From: CAWBRT01 sp963832365
GTDB taxonomy: Bacteria > Acidobacteriota > Terriglobia > Terriglobales > Acidobacteriaceae
DNA: 64,000 nucleotides
Direction of reading: 5' to 3'
Assembly: GCA_963832365.1 (NCBI GenBank)
Contig: CAWHUL010000023.1
Location: 62,001 to 126,000 of the forward strand
Below, in pieces: positions 54,304 through 63,355 of this stretch. The notes under the pieces were generated by a model. That model was not told where the DNA came from, ran no database searches, and saw nothing but the letters and a program-made list of their open reading frames with translations. The translations under genes and the position numbers were made by a program. Position 1 is the stretch's first letter. Each line of letters opens with the position of its first letter.

Positions 54304-55680
54304 ATGGCAACCACCGATTACGGTTTGGATCGCGGACTACCCTCCAACGTCGAGGCCGAGCGCTCGCTGCTGGGCGCGATTCTGCTGGATAACACGCTCT
54401 ATACCGACGCCGGCGCCGCGCTCAAGCCCGATGACTTCTTCCTCGACGCGCATCGTCGCATTTACTCCCGCATGCTCGATATGGCTGACACCAGCCGGCC
54501 CATCGACATCGTGACCCTTAGTGAAGAACTGAGCCGCCACAAGGAACTGGAGGCGGTTGGCGGTGCCGCTTATCTCTCGTCGCTCACCGATGGCACGCCG
54601 CGCCGCACCAGCATTGAGCACTATGTCCGCATCGTGCGCGACAAGTCGCTCGTTCGCGGCGTTATCCGCGCGGCCAACACCATCATGCAGAACGCGCTCG
54701 ACCAGTCGGACACAGCCGCCGATGTGCTCGACCGTGCCGAGGCCGAGATTTTCGCTCTCTCGGATAACCGCAGCCAGCAGGACCTCATCTCGGTCGCGCA
54801 GGTTGCGAAGGATTCATTCGAAGGAAACCTTGACAAGCTCTATGAGCGTGGCGGGCGCATCACCGGCCTGGAGACCTACTTTAGCGATCTCGACGAACTT
54901 ACCAGCGGGCTGCAACGCAAGGAATTGATTATCATCGCCGCCCGTCCCTCGATGGGAAAAACCGCTTTCGCCATCAACATTGCCGAGAACTGCGCCGTGC
55001 GCGACAACAAATTGGTCGCCGTCTTCTCGCTGGAAATGGGCAGGGAGGCATTGCTGCACCGCATGCTCTGTTCGCAGTCGCGTGTCGACTCACAAAACCT
55101 GCGCAAAGGGTTTCTCGGAAAGGAAGACATGGGGAAGCTGCGCGACGGGTTGGACGCGCTTATGCAGGCGCCCATCTTCATCGACGACACGCCCGGTATC
55201 TCGATTACCGAATTGCGCGCCAAGGCGCGACGGCTGAGGCAAAGAGAAGGACGGCTCGATCTGCTGGTTGTCGACTATCTTCAGCTCATGTCGGCCTCAG
55301 CGCCCGGTGGACGCCGTTACGAGAACCGCACTCAGGAAGTTTCAGCGGTTTCGCGCGGCCTCAAGGCCATCGCCAAGGAACTCGACGTGCCGCTGGTGGC
55401 GCTCTCGCAGTTGAGTCGCGCTCCGGAAAACCGCAGCGGCAAGGACAATGAACCCAAGCTGAGCGATCTGCGCGAGTCGGGCGCCATCGAGCAGGACGCC
55501 GACGTGGTCATGTTCCTCTACCGCCCGGAATACTACGACCACAACGATCCCGACATCGAAAATAAAGCCAAGCTGATCATCGGCAAGCAGCGCAACGGCC
55601 CCACCGGCACCGTGCAACTGGCGTTCCTCAAGCCATTCACGCGCTTTGAAACCCTCGAGCGCAGCGCCTGGATGCAGTGA
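54304..55680 (+). CDS. dnaB: Replicative DNA helicase DnaB
   Basis: Hexameric 5'-3' helicase at the replication fork; recruits DnaG. 458 residues. N-terminal domain starts 'LPSNVEAERSLLGAILLDN'; RecA-like motor with Walker A AARPSMGKTAFAINIA, Walker B DLLVVDYLQLMSA, and LSQLSRAPENR arginine-finger region; DLRESGAIEQDADVVMFLYR is a hallmark. It follows the terminator at 54200, so it has its own promoter in the 70 bases between. Confidence 0.96.
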   Translation: MATTDYGLDRGLPSNVEAERSLLGAILLDNTLYTDAGAALKPDDFFLDAHRRIYSRMLDMADTSRPIDIVTLSEELSRHKELEAVGGAAYLSSLTDGTPRRTSIEHYVRIVRDKSLVRGVIRAANTIMQNALDQSDTAADVLDRAEAEIFALSDNRSQQDLISVAQVAKDSFEGNLDKLYERGGRITGLETYFSDLDELTSGLQRKELIIIAARPSMGKTAFAINIAENCAVRDNKLVAVFSLEMGREALLHRMLCSQSRVDSQNLRKGFLGKEDMGKLRDGLDALMQAPIFIDDTPGISITELRAKARRLRQREGRLDLLVVDYLQLMSASAPGGRRYENRTQEVSAVSRGLKAIAKELDVPLVALSQLSRAPENRSGKDNEPKLSDLRESGAIEQDADVVMFLYRPEYYDHNDPDIENKAKLIIGKQRNGPTGTVQLAFLKPFTRFETLERSAWMQ

Positions 55681-55903
55681 GCGGGCGTCACCTGCACCAT
55701 CGCTTACTCGTTTGCGAGGGAATGCATTATGAGGAGCTTTACACGCTTGTTTTCAGCAACTTGGTCGAGTGGAGCCCCGCTAGTGGGGTTGGCAACATTG
55801 CCGGTGCGGTTCCGGATTACGGCCGCCAGTCGCCGGTTCCATTGTTCCTGACCAGCTTGCTCTTCCAGTTCGCTCCCGAGCGTGCGAAAATAAGAATACC
55901 GCA

Positions 55904-58204
55904 ATGAATTCCCCCATAAAGTCAGCTATCACGCCAGAGGTCATTCGCGATCACGGCATCACGCCCGATGAGTATCAAAAGATTCTGAAGTGGCTCGGCC
56001 GCGAGCCGACCATGACGGAGCTGGGCATTTTCAGCGTCATGTGGAGCGAGCATTGCTCCTACAAGTCGTCTCGCGTGCATCTCAAGCGCCTTCCAACTCG
56101 CAGCAAGCTGGTGGTGCAGGGCCCGGGCGAAAACGCCGGAATCATCGATATCGGCGACGGATGGGCGTGCGCATTCAAGATCGAATCGCACAATCATCCT
56201 TCGTTCATTGAGCCTTTTCAGGGTGCCGCGACCGGCGTTGGTGGCATTTTGCGCGACATCTTTACCATGGGCGCGCGACCCGTTGCGGTTATGGATTCGC
56301 TGCGCTTCGGGCCTATCGGCGTTACGCGCGGCGTCGCGACCGACCCGGCGACGATCGGACGCAATCACTCGGTCATGGAAGGCGTCGTAAGCGGCGTCGC
56401 CTCTTATGGCAATTGCTTTGGCGTGCCGAATCTCGGTGGTGAAACAAAGTTCGAGCCCTGCTACTCCGGCAACCCTCTGGTGAACGCCTTTGCGCTGGGA
56501 TTGGTGCGGCGCGAGAAGATTTTTTATGCCAAGGCGGCCGGCGCCGGTAATCCGGTGATCTATGTCGGCTCCAAGACGGGCCGTGACGGCATACACGGCG
56601 CAACCATGGCGAGCGAGGAGTTTAGCGAAGGCAGCGAGGCGAAGCGTCCCAACGTGCAGGTGGGCGACCCGTTCCTGGAGAAGTTGTTGCTGGAAGCCTG
56701 CCTGGAAGCCATGGAAACCGGTGCGGTGGTTGGCATACAGGATATGGGCGCCGCCGGCCTGACCTGTTCCACATGTGAAATGGGTGGCCGCGGCAATGTC
56801 GGTCTGGAGATCGAACTGGACTTGGTGCCGCAGCGCGAAACCGGCATGTCCCCTTACGAGATCATGCTGAGCGAATCGCAGGAGCGCATGCTGCTGGTGG
56901 CCGAGCGAGGCCGCGAGAGCGAAGTCTTCGCCGTGTTTCGCAAGTGGGGACTGGACGCTGTAACCATTGGGCAGGTGATTCCGGAAAACAAGATGCGCGT
57001 GCGCGAACACGGCAAGGTGGTCGCCGAGATTCCCAACGAGGCCCTCACCGACGATGCTCCGCTCTACAACCGTCCGCTGGAGCCTTGGACAGCGCCTGTC
57101 CCGAAATCGGTTCCTGCCGGCATCGCGTGGAGCGAGGATTACAGCAGCAGCCTGAAGGCGCTGCTTGCATCGGCGAATATTTGCTGCAAGCGCTGGGTGC
57201 ACGAGCAATACGATTCGATGGTGCAGACCAATACCGTGATTGGACCGGGAAGTGAGGCTGGCGTCATCCGCATCAAGGGAACGAATCGCGGATTGGCCAT
57301 GGCGCTCGACGGTAACGGACGCTGGTGCTATCTCGACCCCAAGCTTGGCGCGATGCATGCCGTGGCGGAGTCCGCGCGTAATGTCGCCTGTGCCGGGGCG
57401 CGTCCGGTGGCGGCCACCAACTGCCTGAATTTTGGCAACCCTGAGAAGCCGCCAATCATGGGTCAATTCTCGGCCGTGATCGATGGCATCAGCGAGGCTT
57501 GTCTCAAACTCGGAACGCCGATCACCGGAGGCAATGTCAGCTTTTACAATGAAACGCTCGGGGAAGGAATTTACCCGACCCCGGTGATGGGCATCGTAGG
57601 AATCGTCGATGACGTTACCAAGGTTGTCGGCTCCAGCTTCCTCCGCGAAGGACGTGTGGTGTTGCTGCTCGATGCCTCTGGTCCGGAACGAATCTCCGAA
57701 TTGGAAGCTGCCTTCGGTTCCTCCGAATATGCCGCGGTTGTGTTGGGCCAATTATGGGGCCATCCGCCGGGCTTAGACCTCGACGGTGAGTTGAAACTGC
57801 AACAGCTTCTCATTCAGCTCGCGGCAGAGAGTCTCGTCGAGTCTGCCAAGGACATTTCCGAGGGCGGACTGGCGGTTACGCTGGCCGAAAAGTGTTTCGC
57901 GAGCGGAGTGGGAGCAGCCATCCACCTGGACAGCGGGAAGCTTAGCCCCCTCCAGGCCCTGTTTGGCGAAATGTCATCCCAGGTGCTTGTTTCCTGCGAC
58001 CCGGCTCACATCGACAGAATCAAAGAAGTAGCGAGACAGCGCGAAATCCTGGCAGAACCTCTGGGCACGACTGGCGGCGACATCTTGAAGATCGACATCG
58101 ATGGGGTGCCGGCTGTATCCGTGGGGGTTGCCGAGTTGAAGCAGGCGTGGACGTCGGCTCTGGAGTCCGCCTTGCATGTCGGGAGCGAAAGAAACGCAAA
58201 TTGA
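55904..58204 (+). CDS. purL: Phosphoribosylformylglycinamidine synthase subunit II
   Basis: Converts FGAR to FGAM in purine synthesis, using ammonia from a glutaminase subunit (PurQ) and the PurS bridge. 766 residues, the small-PurL form that needs PurQ and PurS, neither of which is in this window. Motifs: FSVMWSEHCSYKSSR, SHNHPSFIEPFQGAATGVGG, MGAAGLTCSTCEMGGRG. The start is ATG 55904. It lies 46 bases upstream of purF; they probably share a transcript. Confidence 0.95.
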   Translation: MNSPIKSAITPEVIRDHGITPDEYQKILKWLGREPTMTELGIFSVMWSEHCSYKSSRVHLKRLPTRSKLVVQGPGENAGIIDIGDGWACAFKIESHNHPSFIEPFQGAATGVGGILRDIFTMGARPVAVMDSLRFGPIGVTRGVATDPATIGRNHSVMEGVVSGVASYGNCFGVPNLGGETKFEPCYSGNPLVNAFALGLVRREKIFYAKAAGAGNPVIYVGSKTGRDGIHGATMASEEFSEGSEAKRPNVQVGDPFLEKLLLEACLEAMETGAVVGIQDMGAAGLTCSTCEMGGRGNVGLEIELDLVPQRETGMSPYEIMLSESQERMLLVAERGRESEVFAVFRKWGLDAVTIGQVIPENKMRVREHGKVVAEIPNEALTDDAPLYNRPLEPWTAPVPKSVPAGIAWSEDYSSSLKALLASANICCKRWVHEQYDSMVQTNTVIGPGSEAGVIRIKGTNRGLAMALDGNGRWCYLDPKLGAMHAVAESARNVACAGARPVAATNCLNFGNPEKPPIMGQFSAVIDGISEACLKLGTPITGGNVSFYNETLGEGIYPTPVMGIVGIVDDVTKVVGSSFLREGRVVLLLDASGPERISELEAAFGSSEYAAVVLGQLWGHPPGLDLDGELKLQQLLIQLAAESLVESAKDISEGGLAVTLAEKCFASGVGAAIHLDSGKLSPLQALFGEMSSQVLVSCDPAHIDRIKEVARQREILAEPLGTTGGDILKIDIDGVPAVSVGVAELKQAWTSALESALHVGSERNAN

Positions 58205-58250
58205 AGATTTTCAGATTAAATAACGGGAAATCAAGAATTACTGGGGAGAG

Positions 58251-59708
58251 ATGCTGAACAGCAGGTCGGACAAATTTCACGATGAGTGTGGGGTCGTTGC
58301 CATCTGGGGCAATTCAGAGGCTTCGACGTTGGCCTATCTGGGCCTGCATGCCTTGCAGCATCGCGGGCAGGAGTCGGCGGGAATCGCCTCATCGGATGGC
58401 GAGCGGATTCTCCTCTATAAGGACATGGGCCTGGTGGCCGATATTTTCAACGATGAAACGCTGGCGCGCGTACCGGGCCGGCTCGCCATCGGCCACACGC
58501 GCTATTCCACTACGGGTGACTCCGCGCTGCTGAATGCGCAGCCGATCCGGGTGGAGTGCAACAAGGGGCGCATCGCGCTGGCGCACAATGGCAACCTGGT
58601 GAACGCCGCCGATATTCGCAAGCGTTTCGAGCGGCAGGGTTCCATCTTTCAGACCACCAGCGATAGCGAGATCATCCTGCACCTGATCGCGCACTCAACC
58701 GAGCAAACTCTGGTGGAGGCGATCAGTGATTCTCTGCGCCGCATTGAAGGCGCGTTTTCAGTCGTATTGATTACCCCGGACACGATTTTCGCCGCCCGTG
58801 ATCCCCGCGGATTCCGTCCGCTGTGCATGGGGCGCATGTCCGCAGGCGAGGGTCAGCGCGATGTCATCGTCTTTGCCTCCGAAACCTGTGCCTTCGACCT
58901 GATTGGCGCGACTTACGAACGCGATATCGAACCGGGCGAACTGGTCGAAGTCAATGATTCGGGCGTGTTCTCGCATCGATTTGCCCCGGCGCTGCCGCAG
59001 TCGAAGTGCATCTTTGAGCACGTCTACTTTTCGCGCCCAGACAGCTTGATCTTCGGCATGCCGGTGCAGGAAGCGCGCGAGGCCATGGGTCGTCAGGTTG
59101 CCCGCGAAGCTCCGGTCGAGGCCGACATCGTCGTCCCGGTCCCCGACTCGGGTGTGACGGCCGCCATGGGGTATTCCTTCGAGAGCGGCATTCCGCTGCA
59201 ATTCGGGCTGATTCGCAATCACTATGTAGGACGGACTTTCATTGAGCCGGAACAGCGCGTACGGGACTTTGGCGTGAAGCTCAAGCTGAACCCGGTGCGC
59301 GCCATTCTGAAGGGCAAGCGCGTGGTGCTGTTTGACGACTCAATCGTGCGCGGCACGACCAGCAAGAAAATTGTGCGCATGATTCGCGACGCCGGCGCCA
59401 AGGAAGTTCACATGCGCATCTCGTGTCCGCCCACGATTTCTCCTTGCTACTACGGCGTGGATACGCCCACTCGCGGCCAGTTGATTGCTTCAAGGAAGAC
59501 GGTGGAGGAAATCCGCGACTATATCGGCGCTGATTCACTGGCGTATTTGTCACTGGAGGGACTGCGTCTGGCTTGCGGCGAGCGTCCGGGACAGCCCACC
59601 ACGTTCTGCACGTCGTGCTACACCGGCAAGTATCCGACTGACTGGGTAGAAGTTCACGACATCAAACCGGCAGAGAAGGAATGTGCAGTCGTTACCACGA
59701 CGCCTTGA
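58251..59708 (+). CDS. purF: Amidophosphoribosyltransferase
   Basis: First committed step of purine synthesis (PRPP and glutamine to phosphoribosylamine). 485 residues. A 12-residue propeptide precedes the nucleophile Cys13 in HDECGVVAIWG, which is freed by self-cleavage. PRPP loop: VVLFDDSIVRGTTSKK. Four Cys including CPPTISPC and CTSCYTGKYPTD suggest the Bacillus-type enzyme with a 4Fe-4S cluster. Its terminator is now split by an insertion sequence. Confidence 0.95.
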   Translation: MLNSRSDKFHDECGVVAIWGNSEASTLAYLGLHALQHRGQESAGIASSDGERILLYKDMGLVADIFNDETLARVPGRLAIGHTRYSTTGDSALLNAQPIRVECNKGRIALAHNGNLVNAADIRKRFERQGSIFQTTSDSEIILHLIAHSTEQTLVEAISDSLRRIEGAFSVVLITPDTIFAARDPRGFRPLCMGRMSAGEGQRDVIVFASETCAFDLIGATYERDIEPGELVEVNDSGVFSHRFAPALPQSKCIFEHVYFSRPDSLIFGMPVQEAREAMGRQVAREAPVEADIVVPVPDSGVTAAMGYSFESGIPLQFGLIRNHYVGRTFIEPEQRVRDFGVKLKLNPVRAILKGKRVVLFDDSIVRGTTSKKIVRMIRDAGAKEVHMRISCPPTISPCYYGVDTPTRGQLIASRKTVEEIRDYIGADSLAYLSLEGLRLACGERPGQPTTFCTSCYTGKYPTDWVEVHDIKPAEKECAVVTTTP

Positions 59709-59767
59709 GTCGGATACCGCTGCAAGTTGCCGTTCAGCAGCAAAAATGAAGAAGGCCCAGTCTTAAT

Positions 59768-61285
59768 CAGGCTGTTACGAAACGACGGTTTTGATGGGGT
59801 AAACGAACGGTGTTCCGATTTCCGAAGCACCGTTTTCTTTTTCGGCAGTGCTTATTGTGGTTTGGTGTGGCCGACCGACGATTAACGGGCGAGTGCGGTG
59901 GTGAGTTTTTGGCCGCCCAGAACATTCATCATCCGTTTCAGGTTATAGGCGATGGTTGCCAAGCTCATCTCGGCTTGTGCACCGGTGACTCCGCGCAGAA
60001 GGAATCTGGGGTGCCCGAAGATGCGGTACTTAAGAGTGCCAAAGGGATGTTCCACCGTGGATCTTCGTAATCGCATGGCTTGCGGCGTAGCGCGTTGATT
60101 CATGCGCTGTAATGCGGCTTCGTGGAGATGACGATTGACGATCCGGTACCGGGCGTTCGTGCACTGCTCTTTCAAGGGACACATCGCACAGGCGTGTGCC
60201 GCTGCTGCATAGACTACCCGCGTTTTCCATCGCTGGAGCTGCTTGCGGGCCAGGGTCTGCCCTGCCGGGCACCGGAAGCTGTCCGTCTCGTCGTCATAAA
60301 CGAACTCGGTGCGGTCGAACAGTGTTCCATCGCCCTGGTTGTTGATGGCGCGATTGGCCGGGACGTGGGGCAGGATTCCCTTGGCTTCACAGCCTTCCGC
60401 CTGCGGGCCATTGGAGTAGCCTGCATCGGCCATCACGTGCAGTGTTTCCGGAGCGCCGACGGCCTGCTGGGCCGCTTCCGCCATCGGCAACAGGCTGCGA
60501 TTGTCGGTGACCTCAGTTGTCACCTTCTGCACAACAATCAGCGCGTGTTCGGCATCCACTGCCGTCTGCACGTTATAAGCGGGCGCGTTGCCTTGGGCCA
60601 TGCGCATGAAACGTGCTTCCGCCTCTGGGTGATTCTTCAGCTTCTCCAGCGCCGCCGCTACCGCGCTCGGGTTGATCACCACTTCGTCCTGCGCGTCGGC
60701 TCGCTCCAGTTGATCGAGGTAGCGCCGGATCGCCTCACGCTCCCTCACGCTCTTGGCACTGCTGACGGCGCGGAACTTCGAGCCGTCGATCGCCACCCAC
60801 TCGCCGCGAACCAGTCCCACCGAACGCGCAAAGCGAACGAGTTCCGCTCCCGCCTCTGTCACCGCCTCCGAATGCATCCGCCGAAACTCGGCAATCGACT
60901 TGTAGTCCGGCTCCAGACTGCTCAGCAGCCACATCACTTCCACGTTGCGCCGGCACTCGGCTTCCAGCCGCCGCGACGAACGTATCTGCTGCAAATATCC
61001 ATACAGATACAGCTTCAGCAGATCGCGCGGGTCGTAACCAGGACGCCCGGTTTCGGCTGGCTCGGCCCGAACGAAGCCCAGCGCCGACATCTCCAGTTTG
61101 CCGACGAACGCCTCGATCACACGGCACATATGATCGGCAGGAATCAGATCGTCCAGAGTCGTCGGAAACAACGTGTGCTGATCCCGCCTCTCACCCTGAA
61201 TGAAGCCCATAAAAAATGCCCCCGCTCTCGCAAGGGCATCTTCCCATTAACTTACTTCAGAGTCACTCAGTTTCGTAACAGCCTG
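59768..61285 (-). mobile_element. Complete IS1182-family insertion sequence, 1,518 bases
   Basis: Ends are perfect 16-base inverted repeats: CAGGCTGTTACGAAAC (59768-59783) and its inverse (61270-61285). It carries one transposase gene on the minus strand and is flanked by 5-base duplications. A terminator-like hairpin AACGGTG/CACCGTT followed by TTCTTTTT (59806-59841) near the left end could block purF read-through into the element. The intact gene and perfect ends suggest recent, possibly active movement. Confidence 0.92.
59882..61210 (-). CDS. IS1182-family transposase
   Basis: 442 residues. Opening 'MGFIQGERRDQHTLFPTTLD' with DLIPADHMCRVI, then 'RPGYDPRDLLKLYLYGYLQQ' (N-terminal transposase domain), DGSKFRAVSSAK (first catalytic Asp), DAGYSNG (second Asp) and STVEHPFGTLKYR (catalytic Glu) give an intact DDE set. 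A Cys cluster (HACAMCPLKEQC) is a zinc-binding insert seen in this family. Lies within the 16-base inverted repeats. Confidence 0.95.
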   Translation of the reverse strand: MGFIQGERRDQHTLFPTTLDDLIPADHMCRVIEAFVGKLEMSALGFVRAEPAETGRPGYDPRDLLKLYLYGYLQQIRSSRRLEAECRRNVEVMWLLSSLEPDYKSIAEFRRMHSEAVTEAGAELVRFARSVGLVRGEWVAIDGSKFRAVSSAKSVREREAIRRYLDQLERADAQDEVVINPSAVAAALEKLKNHPEAEARFMRMAQGNAPAYNVQTAVDAEHALIVVQKVTTEVTDNRSLLPMAEAAQQAVGAPETLHVMADAGYSNGPQAEGCEAKGILPHVPANRAINNQGDGTLFDRTEFVYDDETDSFRCPAGQTLARKQLQRWKTRVVYAAAAHACAMCPLKEQCTNARYRIVNRHLHEAALQRMNQRATPQAMRLRRSTVEHPFGTLKYRIFGHPRFLLRGVTGAQAEMSLATIAYNLKRMMNVLGGQKLTTALAR

Positions 61286-61324
61286 TTAATGGCTGGGCCT
61301 TCATTCTTTTGCCCACTCGCAGTA

Positions 61325-62026
61325 TCAGGCGGCGGGGACTGCACTCTCGCTCTCAGTGGTTCGCGGGCATTGAATCTTTTCCCGGAACAGCAACTCGACT
61401 TCCCTCTTGGCTTCGGCCAGAGGCAGTGGCGGCACGGCAGCAATGATGCGCACGATACGCGCCAAGTCGAAATAAGACTTACGGCATTTGTGCATGAAGT
61501 CCGCCGGATACTCCGGCTTGCGCGCGCGCGCCTCTTCCGGATCCGCATCGAGCAGCAGAGCCAGGTCGGGTTGCGGCGCGATCAGCCTGATGATCTGCAC
61601 CCACAGGCGGGTCAGTGGATTCGTCAGAGGCAGGTTCGCCATCTCGTCGTAGATGTAGCGGTCAAAGATAACGACATCGCATCCCGAGCGCATGGCGCGG
61701 GCCACCACGAAGTCGAGATGGATGGCATCAATGAAGTACAGCAGGTGGCGCATCAGCGTGAGATACCAGGCGCGCACGTTCTTATCGCGGCGCTTGACAG
61801 GGTGTTCAGGAGACCCCACGCCGCGCTCGCTTCCGTAGACCGTGTGAACGAACTCCTCACGATAGCGCGAAAGCACCACGACATTGTCCCAGAAAGTCAA
61901 AAGCTGGTCGCTGAGTCCGAGTTCGGAGATCACGCGGCGCAGATTCTCGATCTGAGTCGTCTTGCCGCAGCCATCCATTCCGGAAAATGAAACCAGCAGT
62001 ACGCGTCTCTGTGTCGGTACATTCAT
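61325..62026 (-). CDS. Thymidylate-kinase-like P-loop nucleotide kinase
   Basis: 233 residues. P-loop FSGMDGCGKTTQIENL, then 'FDRYIYDEMANLPL' (the DRY/DRF motif of thymidylate kinases) and LLLDADPEEARARKPEYP near the lid. It is longer than Tmk and has an insert near residues 70-100, so it may use another substrate. It lies next to two uncharacterised proteins and a flippase, which suggests a polysaccharide or surface-related role, but nothing in the sequence fixes its substrate. Ends just before the purF-side terminator. Confidence 0.75.
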   Translation of the reverse strand: MNVPTQRRVLLVSFSGMDGCGKTTQIENLRRVISELGLSDQLLTFWDNVVVLSRYREEFVHTVYGSERGVGSPEHPVKRRDKNVRAWYLTLMRHLLYFIDAIHLDFVVARAMRSGCDVVIFDRYIYDEMANLPLTNPLTRLWVQIIRLIAPQPDLALLLDADPEEARARKPEYPADFMHKCRKSYFDLARIVRIIAAVPPLPLAEAKREVELLFREKIQCPRTTESESAVPAA

Positions 62027-62079
62027 TTATTCTGCCCCATGTTCGCTACCTTCATGGCGAAGGAGCCGGGAGCCCGGCT

Positions 62080-62574
62080 CTAGCGAGCAGCAGCACGCGT
62101 GCTGCCCGGTGCTGTGCTGGGTGTTGCTTTGGACAGCCCCGCTACCGTACCGATCGCAATGCCAGCGGCAGCGACGGCTCCAAGCTTCAAAAACAGTGAG
62201 CGCATCTGGTGCTGCTTTTCGCCGGCAATGGCTGTTCCCGCCGGACGCGAAGCTCCACCGCCGCTTGCAGGGACACTCTCGGCAGTGGCGGTTCCCAGTG
62301 GTTCGGTGGTGACTGTCGAAGGCTGACTCGGGCGCTGCGACAATTGAGTTGAAGGCGCCGTCGGCAGGTTTTGCTGAGCAGGCGGCTGCTGTGTTTCCGG
62401 CGCCGGCGTTAGCGGACCTTGCGAAGGGTTGACCGTCGTGCCGTTGATGACGGGGGCCGGCTCGGATTGCGGCTGTGCGGGTTGCTGCCAGGCGTGCAGC
62501 AGTTCTGGTGCGCCGCAGAGCGCGAATCCGACGGCGAGAACCAAGGCTTTTGTCACGGCAATTTGCAATTTCAT
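62080..62574 (-). CDS. Exported Pro/Gln/Thr-rich protein with C-terminal membrane helix
   Basis: 164 residues from ATG 62574, with AGGAGAG upstream. A signal peptide (VTKALVLAVGFALCGAPELLHA) is followed by a Pro/Gln/Thr-rich low-complexity stretch (residues ~22-105) and a Gly/Ala hydrophobic segment (LFLKLGAVAAAGIAIGTVAGL) near the end, probably a membrane anchor. No family recognised. Likely envelope-exposed linker. Confidence 0.6.
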   Translation of the reverse strand: MKLQIAVTKALVLAVGFALCGAPELLHAWQQPAQPQSEPAPVINGTTVNPSQGPLTPAPETQQPPAQQNLPTAPSTQLSQRPSQPSTVTTEPLGTATAESVPASGGGASRPAGTAIAGEKQHQMRSLFLKLGAVAAAGIAIGTVAGLSKATPSTAPGSTRAAAR

Positions 62575-62605
62575 GGGGAACTCTCCTGCCATCCGGCCGG
62601 GTTTG

Positions 62606-63355
62606 TCACTTCGATCCTGGGACCACCTTATGGTTCGACAACGCGTTTTCCATGGTGTTGGCCGCAACCTCTTTACGGGTATCTTTCATGGCGCGCTCGA
62701 TGTCGGCGTCTTTGTCATACACGAGGTTTCGCATTCGATTCTTGGCATACCGCCAAAGATTGGCGAGATTCGTTTCGTACCAGCACGACTCGGGCATCCT
62801 GGCTGAAAAACCGCACAGCACCCGGAATCGGTTCCGAAGGAGCGTTCCATCCGTCAATAGGGCGGCGGTGAGCCGGTGATTTCCTTCCAGAATGGTGAAC
62901 GGCAAACTCTCGTCGATTCCGATCAGCAGCACGCAACTGCGGGCCTGGTCGGTACGCAAACGGTAACTGAGAGCCTGCACTTTCGAGATGAATTCACGAG
63001 TTCTGCCGGAAAATTTTTTATTGCGAATGCGTTCAACAATGTTTTCCAACAAGAAACTGCCGGATGCAACCCGACGCCACTGTGCGCGGGGAAAAACGCG
63101 TAGCAGCTCAAGATCGCCCGGCTCGATAGTGACTTCCCACCACTGCGTGTCCGCCGGCAGCTCGCGCCACATGTGTCCGCGACGGCGGAACAGCAGGGCC
63201 CTGCGCAGCGTGTTTTCAGTCTCGTCCTCGATATCGGCGTGCATGACGACACGTTCAAAGCTTTCCCGGTCGCGATGAAACTCATCCCGGTAAAACTCGT
63301 TCTTGAGGAACTCGGCAATGACGTCCGGCTCGGTGACTCGCCAAAGTTTTTTCAT
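62606..63355 (-). CDS. Uncharacterised protein with an 'EGNHRLTAAL' motif (ParB-like?)
   Basis: 249 residues, acidic-basic mixed, no signal peptide or membrane helix. 'TILEGNHRLTAALL' resembles the DGNHRL motif of ParB/sulfiredoxin-like folds, which bind nucleotides or act as nucleases, but the rest is not recognisable. It overlaps the upstream flippase gene by four bases, so it is part of that operon. Its link to polysaccharide export is only contextual. Confidence 0.55.
   Translation of the reverse strand: MKKLWRVTEPDVIAEFLKNEFYRDEFHRDRESFERVVMHADIEDETENTLRRALLFRRRGHMWRELPADTQWWEVTIEPGDLELLRVFPRAQWRRVASGSFLLENIVERIRNKKFSGRTREFISKVQALSYRLRTDQARSCVLLIGIDESLPFTILEGNHRLTAALLTDGTLLRNRFRVLCGFSARMPESCWYETNLANLWRYAKNRMRNLVYDKDADIERAMKDTRKEVAANTMENALSNHKVVPGSK

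Larger units (their letters stand above)
59763..61290. repeat. Target-site duplication TTAAT on both sides of the IS
   Basis: TTAAT at 59763-59767 directly before the left end and again at 61286-61290 directly after the right end. Confidence 0.85.
59751..61302. terminator. Bidirectional terminator of purF and the minus-strand kinase gene, split by an IS
   Basis: The left arm GAAGGCCCAG (59751-59760), preceded by 'caaaaatgaa', and the right arm CTGGGCCTTC (61293-61302), followed by 'attctttt', are perfect inverted repeats. Without the insertion they would be separated by nine bases (tcttaatgg). The A-rich left flank and T-rich right flank make it work in both directions, for purF (+) and for the gene at 61325 (-). 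Confidence 0.85.

Noticed and set aside
60122..61990. 622-codon open frame antisense to the transposase and kinase
   Set aside because: It mirrors two genuine genes and has no protein family sign.
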